Part shown: piece after piece, positions 30,231 through 40,261 of the stretch
How the letters are laid out: each line of letters starts with the position of its first letter
Position numbering within the stretch: the stretch's first letter is position 1
DNA from: Acidovorax delafieldii
GTDB taxonomy: Bacteria > Pseudomonadota > Gammaproteobacteria > Burkholderiales > Burkholderiaceae_C
Length of the DNA: 64,000 nucleotides
Direction: 5' to 3'
NCBI GenBank assembly: GCA_002377855.1
Contig: DFQQ01000035.1
Span: 53,371-117,370 of the forward strand
Notes under the pieces: model-generated
The model's database searches: none
What the model saw: only the letters and a program-made list of their open reading frames with translations
What the model was told of the DNA's origin: nothing
Position numbers and translations under genes: made by a program

Positions 30231-31718
30231 CTATCGGGCGGCAAGTGTCTTGTAGACACCGCAGCCCACAAACCACTGGTCTACCTGGCTCACAAACGAC
30301 ATTTTGGTCTGCACTGAGCCAGTGGCCGGATTGGTGATGTCGTATTCGACCCAGCCAGGGCCTTGCTGGGCCTGCGCCACGATATCGCGGACCAGCTGGT
30401 CTCCGGCAATGCCGGGAATGTCCTGCACCCGGGTACCGACCTTGGCAGAGTTGCCACCGAAAGCCAGGTATCGGCCGGTTTCGTCGAGCACAAATACGTA
30501 CATGTCCCGGTCGTGGAAGCCACCCGACTTGTCGGTGATGCGGCTCAAAAATTGTTCGCGGGGGCTCGATCGATGGAGCTCGACCGCCTTGCGCACCAAG
30601 CCAACCGCCTCTTCTGCGGTGCCTTGCTGCAAACGAAATGCTGCCACCGCACGGTTCAATGTGCTGGCACGCTGTTCCAACGCTTCGGCCTGCTGCACTG
30701 CCAGGCCGACCATCTGGGCGTTGTCCTGGGTGATCTGGTCCAGCTGCTGCACTGCGCCGCTGATTTCCTTCAGCCCGGTGCTCTGTTCATTGCTGGAGTT
30801 GGCGATTTCACTCATGCTGGCAGCCACGCTGTGGATTCCGCCTGCCATGGTCGAAATGCCCTCGCCGGCGGATCGAATCAGGCTCGCGCTCGACTCCACC
30901 TGCCCGACCGATGTCTGGATCAGGTCGCGGATTTCGCGGGCCGCTTCGCTGGATCGCTGCGCAAGCATGCGCACCTCCGAGGCCACCACCGCAAACCCTC
31001 TGCCTTGCTCGCCCGCCCGCGCAGCCTCCACCGCTGCGTTCAGGGCGAGGATGTTGGTCTGAAAAGCAATGCCATCGATCACACCGATGATTTCGCTCAT
31101 GCGGCGCGCGCCCTGCTGGATGGCCTCGACCGATTGCACTGCGCGCCCCATGGCTTGCGCGCCGCTGTCTGCCGCTTGCCGGACCTGTGCAGCTTTGTGA
31201 TCGGCGCTCAAGGCAGTGTGCGCATTGTTTTGCACGGTGGACGACAGCTGCTCGACGCTGGCCGCCGTTTCTTCCAGGTTGGCCGCCTGCTGCTCGGTAC
31301 GGTCCGCCAGTGCCCTGTTGCCGTGGGCCAGACTTTGCCCTGCGTGGGCCACCAGGGCGGCGTTGCTGCGAATGTCCGCCACCATCGCTGACAACTTGTA
31401 GACCATCTGGTCCAGCGAGCGGGCCATGTCGGCCATCTCGTCGTGCCCTGGCAAACTGGCATGCACCGTCAGGTCACCTTGGGTTGTTTTGCGCATGGAA
31501 CTGGTCACAGCGGCCATGTCCTGCGAAAGACTCCACCAAAGCACGACCTGTGCATACAACATCAGCACGAAGGCAAAAGCCGTCAGCCACCACGGCGCGG
31601 CCGCCAGGGCCAGCCCCGCAACCAGCACCGATTGAAGCGCGCACCAGCCAAGTTTGGCGGGCAACCTCAGGCGCCGCATCAACCACACACCCGGCCGCAA
31701 AGGAGAAAACGCCACCAT
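30231..31718 (-). CDS. Methyl-accepting chemotaxis protein with C-terminal Cache-like domain
   Basis: This 495-residue protein has two hydrophobic segments near residues 28-65 with almost no periplasmic loop, a HAMP-like region, and the signalling hairpin with its conserved tip ([31 protein letters not shown]). The sensory module follows the signalling domain: residues of about 390-490 ([46 protein letters not shown]) resemble a single Cache domain. Cache domains are normally periplasmic and N-terminal; here the module should be cytoplasmic. AGGAG is visible upstream of the ATG. Convergent with the rnfB-like gene. Confidence 0.88.
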   Translation of the reverse strand: MVAFSPLRPGVWLMRRLRLPAKLGWCALQSVLVAGLALAAAPWWLTAFAFVLMLYAQVVLWWSLSQDMAAVTSSMRKTTQGDLTVHASLPGHDEMADMARSLDQMVYKLSAMVADIRSNAALVAHAGQSLAHGNRALADRTEQQAANLEETAASVEQLSSTVQNNAHTALSADHKAAQVRQAADSGAQAMGRAVQSVEAIQQGARRMSEIIGVIDGIAFQTNILALNAAVEAARAGEQGRGFAVVASEVRMLAQRSSEAAREIRDLIQTSVGQVESSASLIRSAGEGISTMAGGIHSVAASMSEIANSSNEQSTGLKEISGAVQQLDQITQDNAQMVGLAVQQAEALEQRASTLNRAVAAFRLQQGTAEEAVGLVRKAVELHRSSPREQFLSRITDKSGGFHDRDMYVFVLDETGRYLAFGGNSAKVGTRVQDIPGIAGDQLVRDIVAQAQQGPGWVEYDITNPATGSVQTKMSFVSQVDQWFVGCGVYKTLAAR

Positions 31719-31884
31719 GTCTCATGTCTCCTGTTTCTATTTATGTCTGGGCCATGCTAGGAGGCCGCTCTTACGTTGCGTTGACGACAGGCTGACACAC
31801 CGGGTAACCACCAAGGCGGGACCGCTCACGAGCAGGTCAGGCAGTGAACGAAGGTAGTGCAGGCATCCACCATAATGCAACCCC

Positions 31885-33090
31885 ATGAATTCCCTGCTCT
31901 CCCTCCTGCAGCCCTACCCTTTTGAGCGCCTGAAGCAGTTGTTCGCCGACGTGGCACCGCCAGCAAGCCACTCAGCGATCAGCCTTGGCATGGGCGAGCC
32001 TCGCCACCCCACGCCTCAGTTCATCAAGGATACACTTTGCAACAACCTGCAGGGTTTGGCGAGCTACCCTGCTACCGCCGGGGACATTCGGCTGCGAACG
32101 GCCTTCACTGACTGGATTGCGCGCCGCTACCAGCTCGATCTGAACCCGGCCACGCAGGTGCTTCCCATCAACGGCTCAAGGGAGGCGCTGTTTGCTTTTG
32201 CGCAAACAGTTGTGGACGCCGCGCAACCAGAGCCCGTCGTGGTCTGCCCCAATCCGTTCTATCAAATTTATGAAGGCGCAGCACTGCTCGCTGGGGCCCA
32301 GCCTTATTACGCGCCCAGCGACCCTGCACGCAACTTTGCGGTGGACTGGGACAGCGTGCCGCAAGAGGTCTGGAAACGCACGCAGATGATTTTCGTGTGC
32401 TCGCCCGGCAACCCCACCGGAGCCGTGATGCCATTGAACGAATGGCACAAGCTCTTCGCTTTGAGTGACCGCTACGGCTTCGTCATCGCATCCGACGAGT
32501 GCTACAGCGAAATTTACTTCCGCGATGAGCCACCTCTGGGCGGTCTTGAGGCGGCAAAAAAACTGGGCCGCAACGACTTCAAGAACCTCATCTCTTTCAC
32601 CAGCCTGTCCAAACGCAGCAACGTGCCTGGGTTGCGAAGCGGCTTTGTGGCGGGCGACGCGGCGCTGATCAAGAGCTTTTTGCTTTATCGCACATACCAC
32701 GGCAGCGCCATGAGCCCCATCGTGCAAGAGGCCAGCATTGCCGCCTGGGCTGATGAGGAGCATGTGGTTCAAAACCGTGCGCTGTACCGCAAAAAGTTCG
32801 CGCAGGTCACACCCTTGCTGGCCGGCGTGATGGATGTTGCCCTGCCCGACGCTGGTTTTTACCTCTGGGCCAAGGTGCCTGAGGCGCTAGGCATGACCGA
32901 CACCGAGTTCGCGAAGGCCCTTTTGGCTCAATACAATGTCACCGTGCTGCCAGGCAGCTACCTTGCCCGCGACGCCCAGGGCAGCAACCCTGGCGCCCAG
33001 CGCGTGCGCATGGCCCTGGTGGCCGACACTGAAGAATGCGTGGAAGCCGCACTGCGCATCGTCCAATTCATCCAATCCCGTACTGCTTGA
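31885..33090 (+). CDS. dapC: N-succinyldiaminopimelate aminotransferase
   Basis: This 401-residue PLP enzyme of fold type I has the Schiff-base lysine region [18 protein letters not shown], and [13 protein letters not shown] and [10 protein letters not shown] are also intact. It forms N-succinyl-LL-diaminopimelate in lysine and peptidoglycan synthesis. A CATAAT box lies only eight bases from the ATG, so the transcript may have a very short leader. dapD starts 5 bp after its stop, followed by the pilU-like gene and dapE. Confidence 0.94.
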   Translation: MNSLLSLLQPYPFERLKQLFADVAPPASHSAISLGMGEPRHPTPQFIKDTLCNNLQGLASYPATAGDIRLRTAFTDWIARRYQLDLNPATQVLPINGSREALFAFAQTVVDAAQPEPVVVCPNPFYQIYEGAALLAGAQPYYAPSDPARNFAVDWDSVPQEVWKRTQMIFVCSPGNPTGAVMPLNEWHKLFALSDRYGFVIASDECYSEIYFRDEPPLGGLEAAKKLGRNDFKNLISFTSLSKRSNVPGLRSGFVAGDAALIKSFLLYRTYHGSAMSPIVQEASIAAWADEEHVVQNRALYRKKFAQVTPLLAGVMDVALPDAGFYLWAKVPEALGMTDTEFAKALLAQYNVTVLPGSYLARDAQGSNPGAQRVRMALVADTEECVEAALRIVQFIQSRTA

Positions 33091-33095
33091 ACAAC

Positions 33096-33929
33096 ATGAG
33101 CCAACAACTGCAAACCACCATTGAAACCGCATGGGACAACCGTGCCAACCTGTCCCCGGCCTCCGCCCCCAAGGAAGTGGTCGATGCCGTGGATCAGGTG
33201 ATTGCCGAGCTGAACAATGGCAGCTTGCGCGTGGCAACCCGTGAGGCAGTGGGCCAGTGGACCGTGCACCAGTGGATCAAGAAAGCGGTGCTGCTGTCGT
33301 TCCGCCTCAAGGACAACGAAGTGATCCAGTCTGGCGACCTCAGCTTCTACGACAAGGTGCAGACAAAGTTTGCTCACCTGAGCGCCGACGAACTCAAAGC
33401 CACCGGCGTGCGCGTGGTGCCGCCTGCTGTAGCGCGCCGCGGCAGCTATATCGCCAAGGGCGCCATCTTGATGCCTTCGTACGTCAACATCGGCGCGTAT
33501 GTGGGCGAAGGCACCATGGTGGACACGTGGGCCACCGTGGGCTCCTGCGCACAGATCGGCGCAGGCGTGCACCTGTCGGGAGGCGTGGGCATTGGCGGTG
33601 TGCTGGAACCCCTGCAGGCGGGCCCTACCATCATTGAAGACAACTGCTTCATCGGCGCGCGCTCTGAAGTGGTTGAAGGCGTGGTAGTGGAAGAGAACTC
33701 AGTGCTGGGAATGGGCGTTTACCTGGGCCAGAGCACCCCCATCTTCAACCGTGCCACCGGTGAAATCAGCTACGGCCGCGTGCCCGCAGGCTCGGTGGTG
33801 GTCAGCGGCAACCTGCCCAAAACGGCCGCCAACGGCGCGCCCTACAGCATGTACGCCGCCATCATCGTCAAGCAAGTGGACGCGCAAACACGCTCCAAAA
33901 CCAGCATCAACGACCTGCTGCGCGACTGA
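33096..33929 (+). CDS. dapD: Tetrahydrodipicolinate N-succinyltransferase
   Basis: This 277-residue left-handed beta-helix acyltransferase has hexapeptide repeats from about residue 110 ([40 protein letters not shown]). It succinylates tetrahydrodipicolinate, one step before DapC. The start ATG 33096 is 5 bp after the dapC stop, so the two are translated together. Confidence 0.96.
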   Translation: MSQQLQTTIETAWDNRANLSPASAPKEVVDAVDQVIAELNNGSLRVATREAVGQWTVHQWIKKAVLLSFRLKDNEVIQSGDLSFYDKVQTKFAHLSADELKATGVRVVPPAVARRGSYIAKGAILMPSYVNIGAYVGEGTMVDTWATVGSCAQIGAGVHLSGGVGIGGVLEPLQAGPTIIEDNCFIGARSEVVEGVVVEENSVLGMGVYLGQSTPIFNRATGEISYGRVPAGSVVVSGNLPKTAANGAPYSMYAAIIVKQVDAQTRSKTSINDLLRD

Positions 33930-34025
33930 TACTGCAGGAGCACAAGCTGGTGGGCGTGCCCATCAGCCCTTTATCCACTGAGGCGGTCGAAGCCTGTTGG
34001 CAGAACGAAAAAGAGAGGGAACACC

Positions 34026-35186
34026 ATGAGCACGATGGAGCGGATTCTTCGCCTGATGAGCGAAAAAAAAGCGTCGGACGTTTACCTGTCTGCCAACGCC
34101 CCGGCACTGATCAAGATCAACGGTGAGTGCATTCCGATCAACAACCAGATCCTTCCGCCTGACGCGCCGCGCAACCTGCTGTCCGAGATCGTGCCAGCCG
34201 AACGCATTGAAGAGCTGGAGGAAACGGGCGAGCTGAACATGGGTGTGCCCTTGTCAGGGGTGGGTCGCTTCCGTATCAGTGCCATGCGCCAGCGCGGCAG
34301 TTATGCCGTCGTGATTCGTTTCATTTCCCAGCAAGTGCCCGACTTTGAATCGCTGAACCTCCCCCCCATCCTGACGGACTTGATTCTTGAGAAACGGGGA
34401 CTCATCCTGGTGGTGGGCGCGACCGGCTCAGGCAAAAGCACAACGCTGGCGTCCATGATCGACACCCGCAACGCCGCCATGTCGGGGCACATTCTCACGA
34501 TTGAAGACCCGGTGGAATACCAGTTCCGCAACAAGAAGTCGATCGTGAACCAGCGCGAGATCGGCAGCGATACCCAATCGCTGCAAACGGCGCTCAAGAA
34601 TGCGCTGCGCCAGGCCCCCGACGTGATTCTGATCGGCGAAATCCGTGATCGCGAAACCATGTCCTCGGCCATCGCCTATGCGCAGTCGGGCCACCTGTGC
34701 CTGGCCACCTTGCACGGCAACAACAGCTATCAGGCGCTCAACCGCATCCTGAGCTTCTACCCTGTGGAAGTGCGCCCGACCATGCTGGGCGACTTGGCGT
34801 CCTCGCTCAAAGCCATCATTTCGCAACGCCTGGTGCGCACCACCGATGGGGGCCGCGTTCCCGCCGTGGAGGTGATGCTCAACACCAAGCTGGTTTCCGA
34901 TCTGGTGGAAAAGGGAGACTTCTCCGGCGTCAAGGAGGCCATGGAAAAGTCCATGGCCGAGGGCTCACAGACCTTTGAAGAAGCACTGGCCCACCTGATC
35001 ATGGAAAAGAAGATCGACCGCAAGGAAGGCATGGCGTACGCCGACTCGCCCACCAACTTGATGTGGCGCCTGCAAAACGACTTTGCCTTGGCTGCCAACG
35101 CTGCGAAGGCGCAAAAGGAAGCCCGAGATACCCCGGATGACCAGCCCTCGTTCACCGAGATCGTGCTGGACGTCAAAGGCGGCTAA
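34026..35186 (+). CDS. PilT/PilU-family twitching-motility ATPase
   Basis: This 386-residue secretion ATPase has Walker [10 protein letters not shown], an Asp box ([15 protein letters not shown]), Walker B ([13 protein letters not shown]) and a His box ([12 protein letters not shown]). The short N terminus and long C-terminal tail resemble PilU more than PilT. GAGAGGGAACACC precedes the ATG. The gene sits inside the dap cluster, 97 bp after dapD and 41 bp before dapE, with no other pilus genes near. It probably assists type IV pilus retraction alongside a PilT encoded elsewhere. Confidence 0.88.
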   Translation: MSTMERILRLMSEKKASDVYLSANAPALIKINGECIPINNQILPPDAPRNLLSEIVPAERIEELEETGELNMGVPLSGVGRFRISAMRQRGSYAVVIRFISQQVPDFESLNLPPILTDLILEKRGLILVVGATGSGKSTTLASMIDTRNAAMSGHILTIEDPVEYQFRNKKSIVNQREIGSDTQSLQTALKNALRQAPDVILIGEIRDRETMSSAIAYAQSGHLCLATLHGNNSYQALNRILSFYPVEVRPTMLGDLASSLKAIISQRLVRTTDGGRVPAVEVMLNTKLVSDLVEKGDFSGVKEAMEKSMAEGSQTFEEALAHLIMEKKIDRKEGMAYADSPTNLMWRLQNDFALAANAAKAQKEARDTPDDQPSFTEIVLDVKGG

Positions 35187-35227
35187 GCCCAGTCAAGCGC
35201 TCCGCTACCGAAACCTTGGGATTGCCA

Positions 35228-36421
35228 ATGACCCGCACCCTGCACCTTGCCGAACAGTTGATCGCCCTTCCTTCCATCACCCCGCTGGACGCCGGGTGTC
35301 TTGAACTGCTGGCCCAGCGCCTCCAGCCTCTGGGATTTGTCTGCGAACGGCTGGACAGTGGCCCCACCGATTTTCGGGTGAGCAATTTGTGGGCAAAAAG
35401 GGCTGCAACGCAATCAGGAAAAGCGCAAGCAGCTATCAAAACCATAGTGTTTGCCGGTCATACGGACGTGGTTCCCACGGGCCCTCTGGCGCAGTGGAGC
35501 AGCGACCCGTTCACCCCCACGCACAAGGATGGCAAGCTCTATGGTCGTGGCGCCAGCGACATGAAGACATCGATCGCGGCTTTTGTGGTTGCGGTGGAGG
35601 AATTCCTGACCTCGTTCCCAGATGCACCCCTTCATATCGCATTCTTGCTGACCAGTGACGAGGAGGGCCCCTCGGTAGACGGCACGAAGATCGTGGTTGA
35701 ACAGCTCAAGGCACGGGGCGAGCCGCTGGACTATTGCATCGTGGGCGAGCCCACTTCGGTTGAGCGCACCGGGGACATGATCAAGAACGGCCGCAGGGGC
35801 ACCCTCAGCGGCAGGCTCACCGTGCGCGGCATCCAGGGCCACATCGCGTACCCCCAGCTGGCGCGCAACCCCATCCATCAAGCCATGCCCGCGCTGGCCG
35901 AGCTGGCGGCAACGGAATGGGACAAGGGCAACGCCTTCTTTCCTCCTACCAGTTGGCAAGTCAGCAATATCCACGGTGGCACAGGCGCCACCAACATCAT
36001 TCCAGGCGACGTGGTAGTGGACTTCAACTTCCGTTTTTCCACTGAATCCACGGCAGAAGGCCTGCAGCAGCGCGTGCATGCGGCGCTCGACCGCCATCGA
36101 CTGGAATACGACCTGCGCTGGACGCTGGGCGGCCAACCCTTCCTCACCACCCCCGGTGAACTGGTGGAGGCTGTACAGCAAGCAATTTTGGGTGAAACGG
36201 GGCTGACCACCGAGCTCTCGACCACAGGGGGCACAAGCGACGGGCGGTTCATTGCCTCGATCTGCCCGCAGGTCCTGGAGTTGGGCCCGCCCAATGCCAC
36301 CATCCACAAGATCGATGAGCACGTGGTCGTTGCCGACATTGAGCCGCTCAAGAACATCTATCGCCGAACGCTCGAAAATTTGCGGCTGCAAGCCCAGGAA
36401 CGCGCGGCGGTGGCAGCATGA
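35228..36421 (+). CDS. dapE: Succinyl-diaminopimelate desuccinylase
   Basis: This 397-residue M20-family di-zinc hydrolase has the first metal ligand in [11 protein letters not shown], a further ligand region [11 protein letters not shown] and the catalytic/metal pair TSDEEGPS. It releases LL-diaminopimelate for lysine and cell-wall synthesis. Compared with the family it has an extra segment before the HTDVVP strand ([14 protein letters not shown]) encoded by a copy of the dispersed palindromic element. The ATG of prmB overlaps its stop (ATGA). Confidence 0.94.
   Translation: MTRTLHLAEQLIALPSITPLDAGCLELLAQRLQPLGFVCERLDSGPTDFRVSNLWAKRAATQSGKAQAAIKTIVFAGHTDVVPTGPLAQWSSDPFTPTHKDGKLYGRGASDMKTSIAAFVVAVEEFLTSFPDAPLHIAFLLTSDEEGPSVDGTKIVVEQLKARGEPLDYCIVGEPTSVERTGDMIKNGRRGTLSGRLTVRGIQGHIAYPQLARNPIHQAMPALAELAATEWDKGNAFFPPTSWQVSNIHGGTGATNIIPGDVVVDFNFRFSTESTAEGLQQRVHAALDRHRLEYDLRWTLGGQPFLTTPGELVEAVQQAILGETGLTTELSTTGGTSDGRFIASICPQVLELGPPNATIHKIDEHVVVADIEPLKNIYRRTLENLRLQAQERAAVAA
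35419..35441 (+). repeat. Dispersed element inside dapE
   Basis: AAAAGCGCAAGCAGCTATCA followed by AAA is the AAGCGC-AGCTATC arm of the element. It is in frame within dapE and encodes KAQAAIK near residues 65-71, between the first strands of the catalytic domain. Confidence 0.8.
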
Positions 36422-37341
36422 GTCACGCTGACGCTCCGTCCACTGCGCTGGGAAATCTGGTGGCGCAAGTAGCCCAGCAGCTGGAGACGGCAGGAGTGGC
36501 TTTTGGGCATGGCACCACCAATGCCCAGGACGAGGCGGCCTGGCTGGTGCTCTGGCGCCTTGGCTTGCCGCTAGACACTGATCTTTCCAGCCCGACAGAC
36601 CCGCTGGCCCAGCGACCCCTCTCTGCCGAAGACCGGGCCGCGGTTGCCGCTTTGGTGGAGCAGCGCGTCCAGACGCGCAAGCCAGCGGCCTACCTTACGC
36701 AAGAGGCATGGCTGCAGGGCGTGCCCTTCTATGTGGACGAACGCGCCATCGTGCCGCGCAGCTTCATTGCAGAGTTGCTGGTCGATGGCGGTATCGACGA
36801 CTTTTTGGGTGAGCATACGCAGCGCGTGCTGGACCTGTGCACCGGCAACGGCAGCCTCGCCGTGCTGGCGGCCATGGTGTACCCAGAGATTGAGGTGACC
36901 GGCGCCGACATCTCGCCCGATGCGCTGGCCGTAGCCCGCATCAACGTGGACAAGCACGACCTCGCGCAACGCATCACGCTGCAGTTGTCCGACGGCATGG
37001 CCGCCCTGCCGGGCCCATGGGATCTGATCTTGTGCAACCCCCCTTACGTCAATGCCCAAAGCATGTCGAGCCTGCCAGCCGAGTACCGGGCAGAGCCTGA
37101 ACTGGCGCTGGCGGGCGGCGCCGATGGCATGGACTTCATACGCCAATTGCTCCAAGACCTGCCCTCGCGCATGACAGAGCACGCCGTGTTGGTTCTAGAG
37201 ATTGGCAACGAACGCGAGTTCTTTGAAGCTGCGTTTCCCACGTTGCCGGTGTTCTGGCTGCACACCAGTGCGGGTGAAGACCAGGTTTTGCTAGTGACTC
37301 GGCAGGCTTTGGCCGCCCAATCCCGGCTCACGGCACAATAG
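36418..37341 (+). CDS. prmB: Ribosomal protein L3 glutamine methyltransferase
   Basis: This 307-residue SAM-dependent methyltransferase has the SAM motif [16 protein letters not shown] and the catalytic NPPYV, plus the N-terminal helical domain typical of PrmB and PrmC. PrmB methylates a glutamine of L3 during 50S assembly. Features such as [18 protein letters not shown] favour PrmB over PrmC. It overlaps the dapE stop by 4 bp and is the last gene of the dap run. Confidence 0.93.
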   Translation: MSHADAPSTALGNLVAQVAQQLETAGVAFGHGTTNAQDEAAWLVLWRLGLPLDTDLSSPTDPLAQRPLSAEDRAAVAALVEQRVQTRKPAAYLTQEAWLQGVPFYVDERAIVPRSFIAELLVDGGIDDFLGEHTQRVLDLCTGNGSLAVLAAMVYPEIEVTGADISPDALAVARINVDKHDLAQRITLQLSDGMAALPGPWDLILCNPPYVNAQSMSSLPAEYRAEPELALAGGADGMDFIRQLLQDLPSRMTEHAVLVLEIGNEREFFEAAFPTLPVFWLHTSAGEDQVLLVTRQALAAQSRLTAQ

Positions 37342-37453
37342 AGGGGTACGGGCTGACCCCTGTTTGCATGGGCTGCCCGTGGATGGCAGCTTTTAGCTCC
37401 AGCTTCTTACCGCCACCCGCCCTGCGCGGGTGCGCTTTTTTCTGAATTCCGGA

Positions 37454-39499
37454 ATGATCACCCTCAAAAACGTTACCTTGCGGCGCGGCGCCAAAGTCGT
37501 GCTCGACAGCGTTTCCGCCACCATCAACCCTGGCGAAAGCGTTGGCCTTGTAGGCCGCAATGGTGCAGGCAAGTCCAGCCTGTTTGCCTTGCTCAGCGGC
37601 AAGCTCCATGAAGACGGTGGAGATTTCCACATCCCCAGTAGCTGGCGCATGGCCGAAGTGGCGCAGAACATGCCCGAGACTACCCAGTCCGCTACGGAGT
37701 TTGTGCTGGAGGGCGATACCCGCCTTGCCGAAGTACAGCAACAGCTGGTGGCTGCAGAGGCAAGCGACGACGGCATGGCCATCGCCCATGCCTACTCGGA
37801 CCTGCATGATGCAGGAGCCCACGATGCAGTCGCCCGTGCGCAGGCGTTGATTCTGGGCCTGGGTTTTCGCGTCAGCGAATTGGACCAGCCCGTCAACAGC
37901 TTCTCGGGCGGCTGGCGCATGCGCCTGCAACTGGCCCGTGCACTGATGTGCCCCAGCGATCTGCTGCTGCTGGACGAGCCCACCAACCACTTGGACCTGG
38001 ATGCGCTGGTTTGGCTGGAAGCCTGGCTCAAGCGCTATGCAGGCACCATGATTGTGATCAGCCATGACCGCGAGTTTTTGGACGCCATTACCAACGTCAC
38101 CCTGCAAATCCAGCAGGGCGAATTGAACCGCTATGGCGGCAATTACAGCAAGTTCGAAGAACTGCGCGCCCAGCAGTTGGAACTGCAACAGGCCAGCTTT
38201 GCCAAGCAGCAAGAGAAGATGGCCCATCTGCAGAAGTTCATCGACCGCTTCAAGGCCAAGGCCAGCAAGGCCAAGCAGGCGCAAAGCCGCGTCAAGCAGC
38301 TCGAACGCATGGAGAAAATCGGACCGGTGCTTGCCGAAGCTGACTTTACGTTCGAGTTCAAGGAGCCCGCCAACCTGCCCAACCCGATGCTCGCGATCAG
38401 CGATGCGTCGTTCGGCTATGTGGACGAAGAAGGCGTGCCCACCACGATCCTCGCGGGCGTCAACCGCTCGGTGCTGGCTGGTCAGCGCATCGGTATTCTC
38501 GGTGCCAACGGCCAGGGCAAGTCCACCCTGGTCAAGACCATCGCCCGCACCATGAAACCCCTGGGCGGCAGCGTGACCGAGGGCAAAGGTCTGAACATTG
38601 GCTACTTTGCCCAACAAGAACTCGACGTGCTGCGCCCCAGTGAAAACCCGCTGGAGCACATGATCCGCCTAGCGAAAGAACTGGGGGCCGACGCCAAGCA
38701 GCCGAGCCGCGAACAGGACCTGCGCAGCTACCTGGGAACGTTCAACTTCACTGGCGACATGGTCAAGCAGGCCGTGGGCACCATGAGTGGGGGCGAAAAA
38801 GCCCGTCTGGTGCTGGCAATGATTGTCTGGCAGCGTCCCAACCTCCTGCTGCTGGACGAGCCCACCAACCACCTGGACTTGGCCACCCGCGAAGCGCTGG
38901 CCATGGCGCTCAACGACTTCGACGGCACCGTTATGCTGGTCAGCCACGATCGATCGTTGCTGCGCTCGGTCTGTGAAGACTTCTGGATGGTGGGCCGTGG
39001 CGTTGTGGGCCCGTTCGACGGCGATCTGGACGACTACCAGCGTTACCTGCTGGAAGAGTCCAAGCGCCTGCGCGAGCAAGCCCGCCTGGACGAGGTGGCA
39101 GCACGCTCCTCCGGAGCCGACACACCATCAGCCCCAGCGCCCGTACAGGAGAAGGCCGCGGAGACAGTCTCCCCTCCGGCAATGCAAACGCCCCCCGCAG
39201 CACCAGCCGCGCGCGACGGCAAAGAACAACGCCGGCTGGATGCACAGGCCCGCCAGCAGTTGGCAGACAAAGCACGCCCACTGAAAAAAGAACTGGAGCA
39301 GATCGACAAGCGCCTGGCTGCCCTTGCTGCTGAGCGGGCCGACCTGGAGATCCGTTTGACCCAGGCCCTGCCTCCCGCTGAGATCGCAGAGTGCGGTAAA
39401 AGGCTCAAGCAAGGTGGCGACGAAACCCAGGCGCTAGAAGAGCGGTGGTTGGAAATTTCCGCGGCCCTGGAGGAAATGGGTGCAGCGAGCCCTGCCTAA
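37454..39499 (+). CDS. ABC-F family ATP-binding protein (YheS/Uup-like)
   Basis: This 681-residue soluble protein has two ABC domains and no membrane segments. The Walker A motifs are GRNGAGKSS and GANGQGKST; the signatures are FSGGWRMRLQLARAL and MSGGEKARLVLAM; and both Walker B motifs are LLLDEPTNHLDL. A charged interdomain linker (KFIDRFKAKASKAKQAQSRV) and a C-terminal coiled coil of about 100 residues resemble YheS/Uup. ABC-F proteins act at the ribosomal E site. The start MITLKNVTLRRG at 37454 is typical; the upstream frame is not. Confidence 0.92.
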   Translation: MITLKNVTLRRGAKVVLDSVSATINPGESVGLVGRNGAGKSSLFALLSGKLHEDGGDFHIPSSWRMAEVAQNMPETTQSATEFVLEGDTRLAEVQQQLVAAEASDDGMAIAHAYSDLHDAGAHDAVARAQALILGLGFRVSELDQPVNSFSGGWRMRLQLARALMCPSDLLLLDEPTNHLDLDALVWLEAWLKRYAGTMIVISHDREFLDAITNVTLQIQQGELNRYGGNYSKFEELRAQQLELQQASFAKQQEKMAHLQKFIDRFKAKASKAKQAQSRVKQLERMEKIGPVLAEADFTFEFKEPANLPNPMLAISDASFGYVDEEGVPTTILAGVNRSVLAGQRIGILGANGQGKSTLVKTIARTMKPLGGSVTEGKGLNIGYFAQQELDVLRPSENPLEHMIRLAKELGADAKQPSREQDLRSYLGTFNFTGDMVKQAVGTMSGGEKARLVLAMIVWQRPNLLLLDEPTNHLDLATREALAMALNDFDGTVMLVSHDRSLLRSVCEDFWMVGRGVVGPFDGDLDDYQRYLLEESKRLREQARLDEVAARSSGADTPSAPAPVQEKAAETVSPPAMQTPPAAPAARDGKEQRRLDAQARQQLADKARPLKKELEQIDKRLAALAAERADLEIRLTQALPPAEIAECGKRLKQGGDETQALEERWLEISAALEEMGAASPA

Positions 39500-39551
39500 A
39501 ATGAAACAGCGTGTGATTAAATAAGGACCGATTTCGGTGCTGAGCCTCGTG

Positions 39552-39577
39552 GATAAAGCGCAGCACGCTATCATTTT
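39552..39577 (+). repeat. Partial dispersed palindromic element upstream of micropeptide cassettes
   Basis: GATAAAGCGCAGCACGCTAT followed by CATTTTT matches the right half of the dispersed element, with a shifted AGCTATC arm. It lies between the ABC-F gene and the first cassette. Confidence 0.6.
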
Positions 39578-39679
39578 TGATGAACTCCTCGCTCGATAGG
39601 CACTTGCATTTTTTTCAGTCTGCGTGTCAACCAACTGAAATCGTGGTGCGTTGTTGGACTATCACAGGAGTTTTCGAGC

Positions 39680-39754
39680 ATGAACACCACCGCAATCTTG
39701 ACCGCTTGGCCTGACGACGAACGCGACCGTAAGCGCGCACCGGCCCATTGCTGA
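39680..39754 (+). CDS. 24-residue conserved micropeptide, copy 1
   Basis: The peptide begins MNTTAIL, then Thr, then AWPDDERDRKRAPA, and ends His-Cys. ACAGGAG lies nine bases before the ATG. Residues 12-19 alternate acid and base (four of each), with one Trp at position 10; there is no membrane segment or signal peptide. Against copies 2 and 3, nearly all codon changes in the first 22 codons are silent; only residue 8 differs (Thr here, Ser in the others). That pattern supports translation and selection on the peptide. I recognise no family and assign no function. Confidence 0.8.
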   Translation: MNTTAILTAWPDDERDRKRAPAHC

Positions 39755-39804
39755 GCTGTTTCGCGGCGCCGCTTAGGTGCTCCGCCATGGTCTAACACCT
39801 GTCA

Positions 39805-39826
39805 CCCCGCACCCGCGGGGTTTTTT
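39805..39826 (+). terminator. Intrinsic terminator of cassette 1
   Basis: Stem CCCCGC / GCGGGG with an ACCC loop, followed by six Ts. It ends the transcript of the first micropeptide. Confidence 0.85.
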
Positions 39827-39918
39827 ATGAGAGGGAGATCGCTGTGATGCTCGTGGCTTGCTTGTCAACCGAAGGCCCACAGCGCGCGTTGTAGGTCCAT
39901 ATCAGGAGTTTTTCTCGT

Positions 39919-39993
39919 ATGAATACCACCGCAATCTTGAGTGCTTGGCCCGATGACGAACGCGACCGCAAGCGCGCGCCGGCCTGCGAATGA
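39919..39993 (+). CDS. 24-residue conserved micropeptide, copy 2
   Basis: The peptide begins MNTTAIL, then Ser, then AWPDDERDRKRAPA, and ends Cys-Glu. ATCAGGAG precedes the ATG by about ten bases. Compared with copy 3, eight of the first 22 codons differ and none changes the amino acid, including AGT versus TCC for the same serine. This is strong evidence for a translated, constrained product. The last two residues differ freely between copies, so the conserved functional part is residues 1-22. Confidence 0.82.
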   Translation: MNTTAILSAWPDDERDRKRAPACE

Positions 39994-40035
39994 GGCCACA
40001 TATGCAAAGCGGGCAGCGTTTCTCGCAGTCTTTTT

Positions 40036-40062
40036 AAAAACCCCGCTGTGCGGGGTTTTTTT
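40036..40062 (+). terminator. Intrinsic terminator of cassette 2
   Basis: AAAAA CCCCGC, loop TGT, GCGGGG, then seven Ts. The stem can extend through the A/T runs. Confidence 0.88.
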
Positions 40063-40155
40063 ATGGCCTACCGGCGCAGGCTACTTCTAGGTCCACCCCT
40101 GTCAACCGATAGCCCCTCCATCGCGTTGAAGGTTCATCTAAGGAGCTTTTCCAGC

Positions 40156-40230
40156 ATGAATACCACCGCAATCCTGTCCGCTTGGCCTGACGATGAACGC
40201 GACCGCAAGCGCGCACCTGCAGCCCTGTGA
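40156..40230 (+). CDS. 24-residue conserved micropeptide, copy 3
   Basis: The peptide begins MNTTAIL, then Ser, then AWPDDERDRKRAPA, and ends Ala-Leu. CTAAGGAG lies about ten bases before the ATG. The frame stays open upstream to about 40048, but the conserved ribosome site and the other copies fix the start here. It shares the TGTCAACC leader box with copies 1 and 2. It is the last unit before a strong terminator facing phaB. Confidence 0.82.
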   Translation: MNTTAILSAWPDDERDRKRAPAAL

Positions 40231-40261
40231 AACAGATGCACTGAACATAGTGCCGGACAAG

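Noticed and set aside
33949..34139. Possible small GTG-start ORF (VGVPISPLSTEAVEACWQ...) between dapD and the pilU-like gene, with AGGAG upstream
   Set aside because: It runs into the pilU-like gene in another frame and has no homologue I recognise; composition alone is not enough.
39805..40062. Cassette hairpins as attenuators of phaB
   Set aside because: phaB is on the opposite strand and convergent, so the plus-strand terminators cannot attenuate it.
39680..40230. Micropeptides as a type I toxin-antitoxin repeat
   Set aside because: The peptides lack a hydrophobic membrane segment and no antisense RNA promoter is evident opposite the ORFs.
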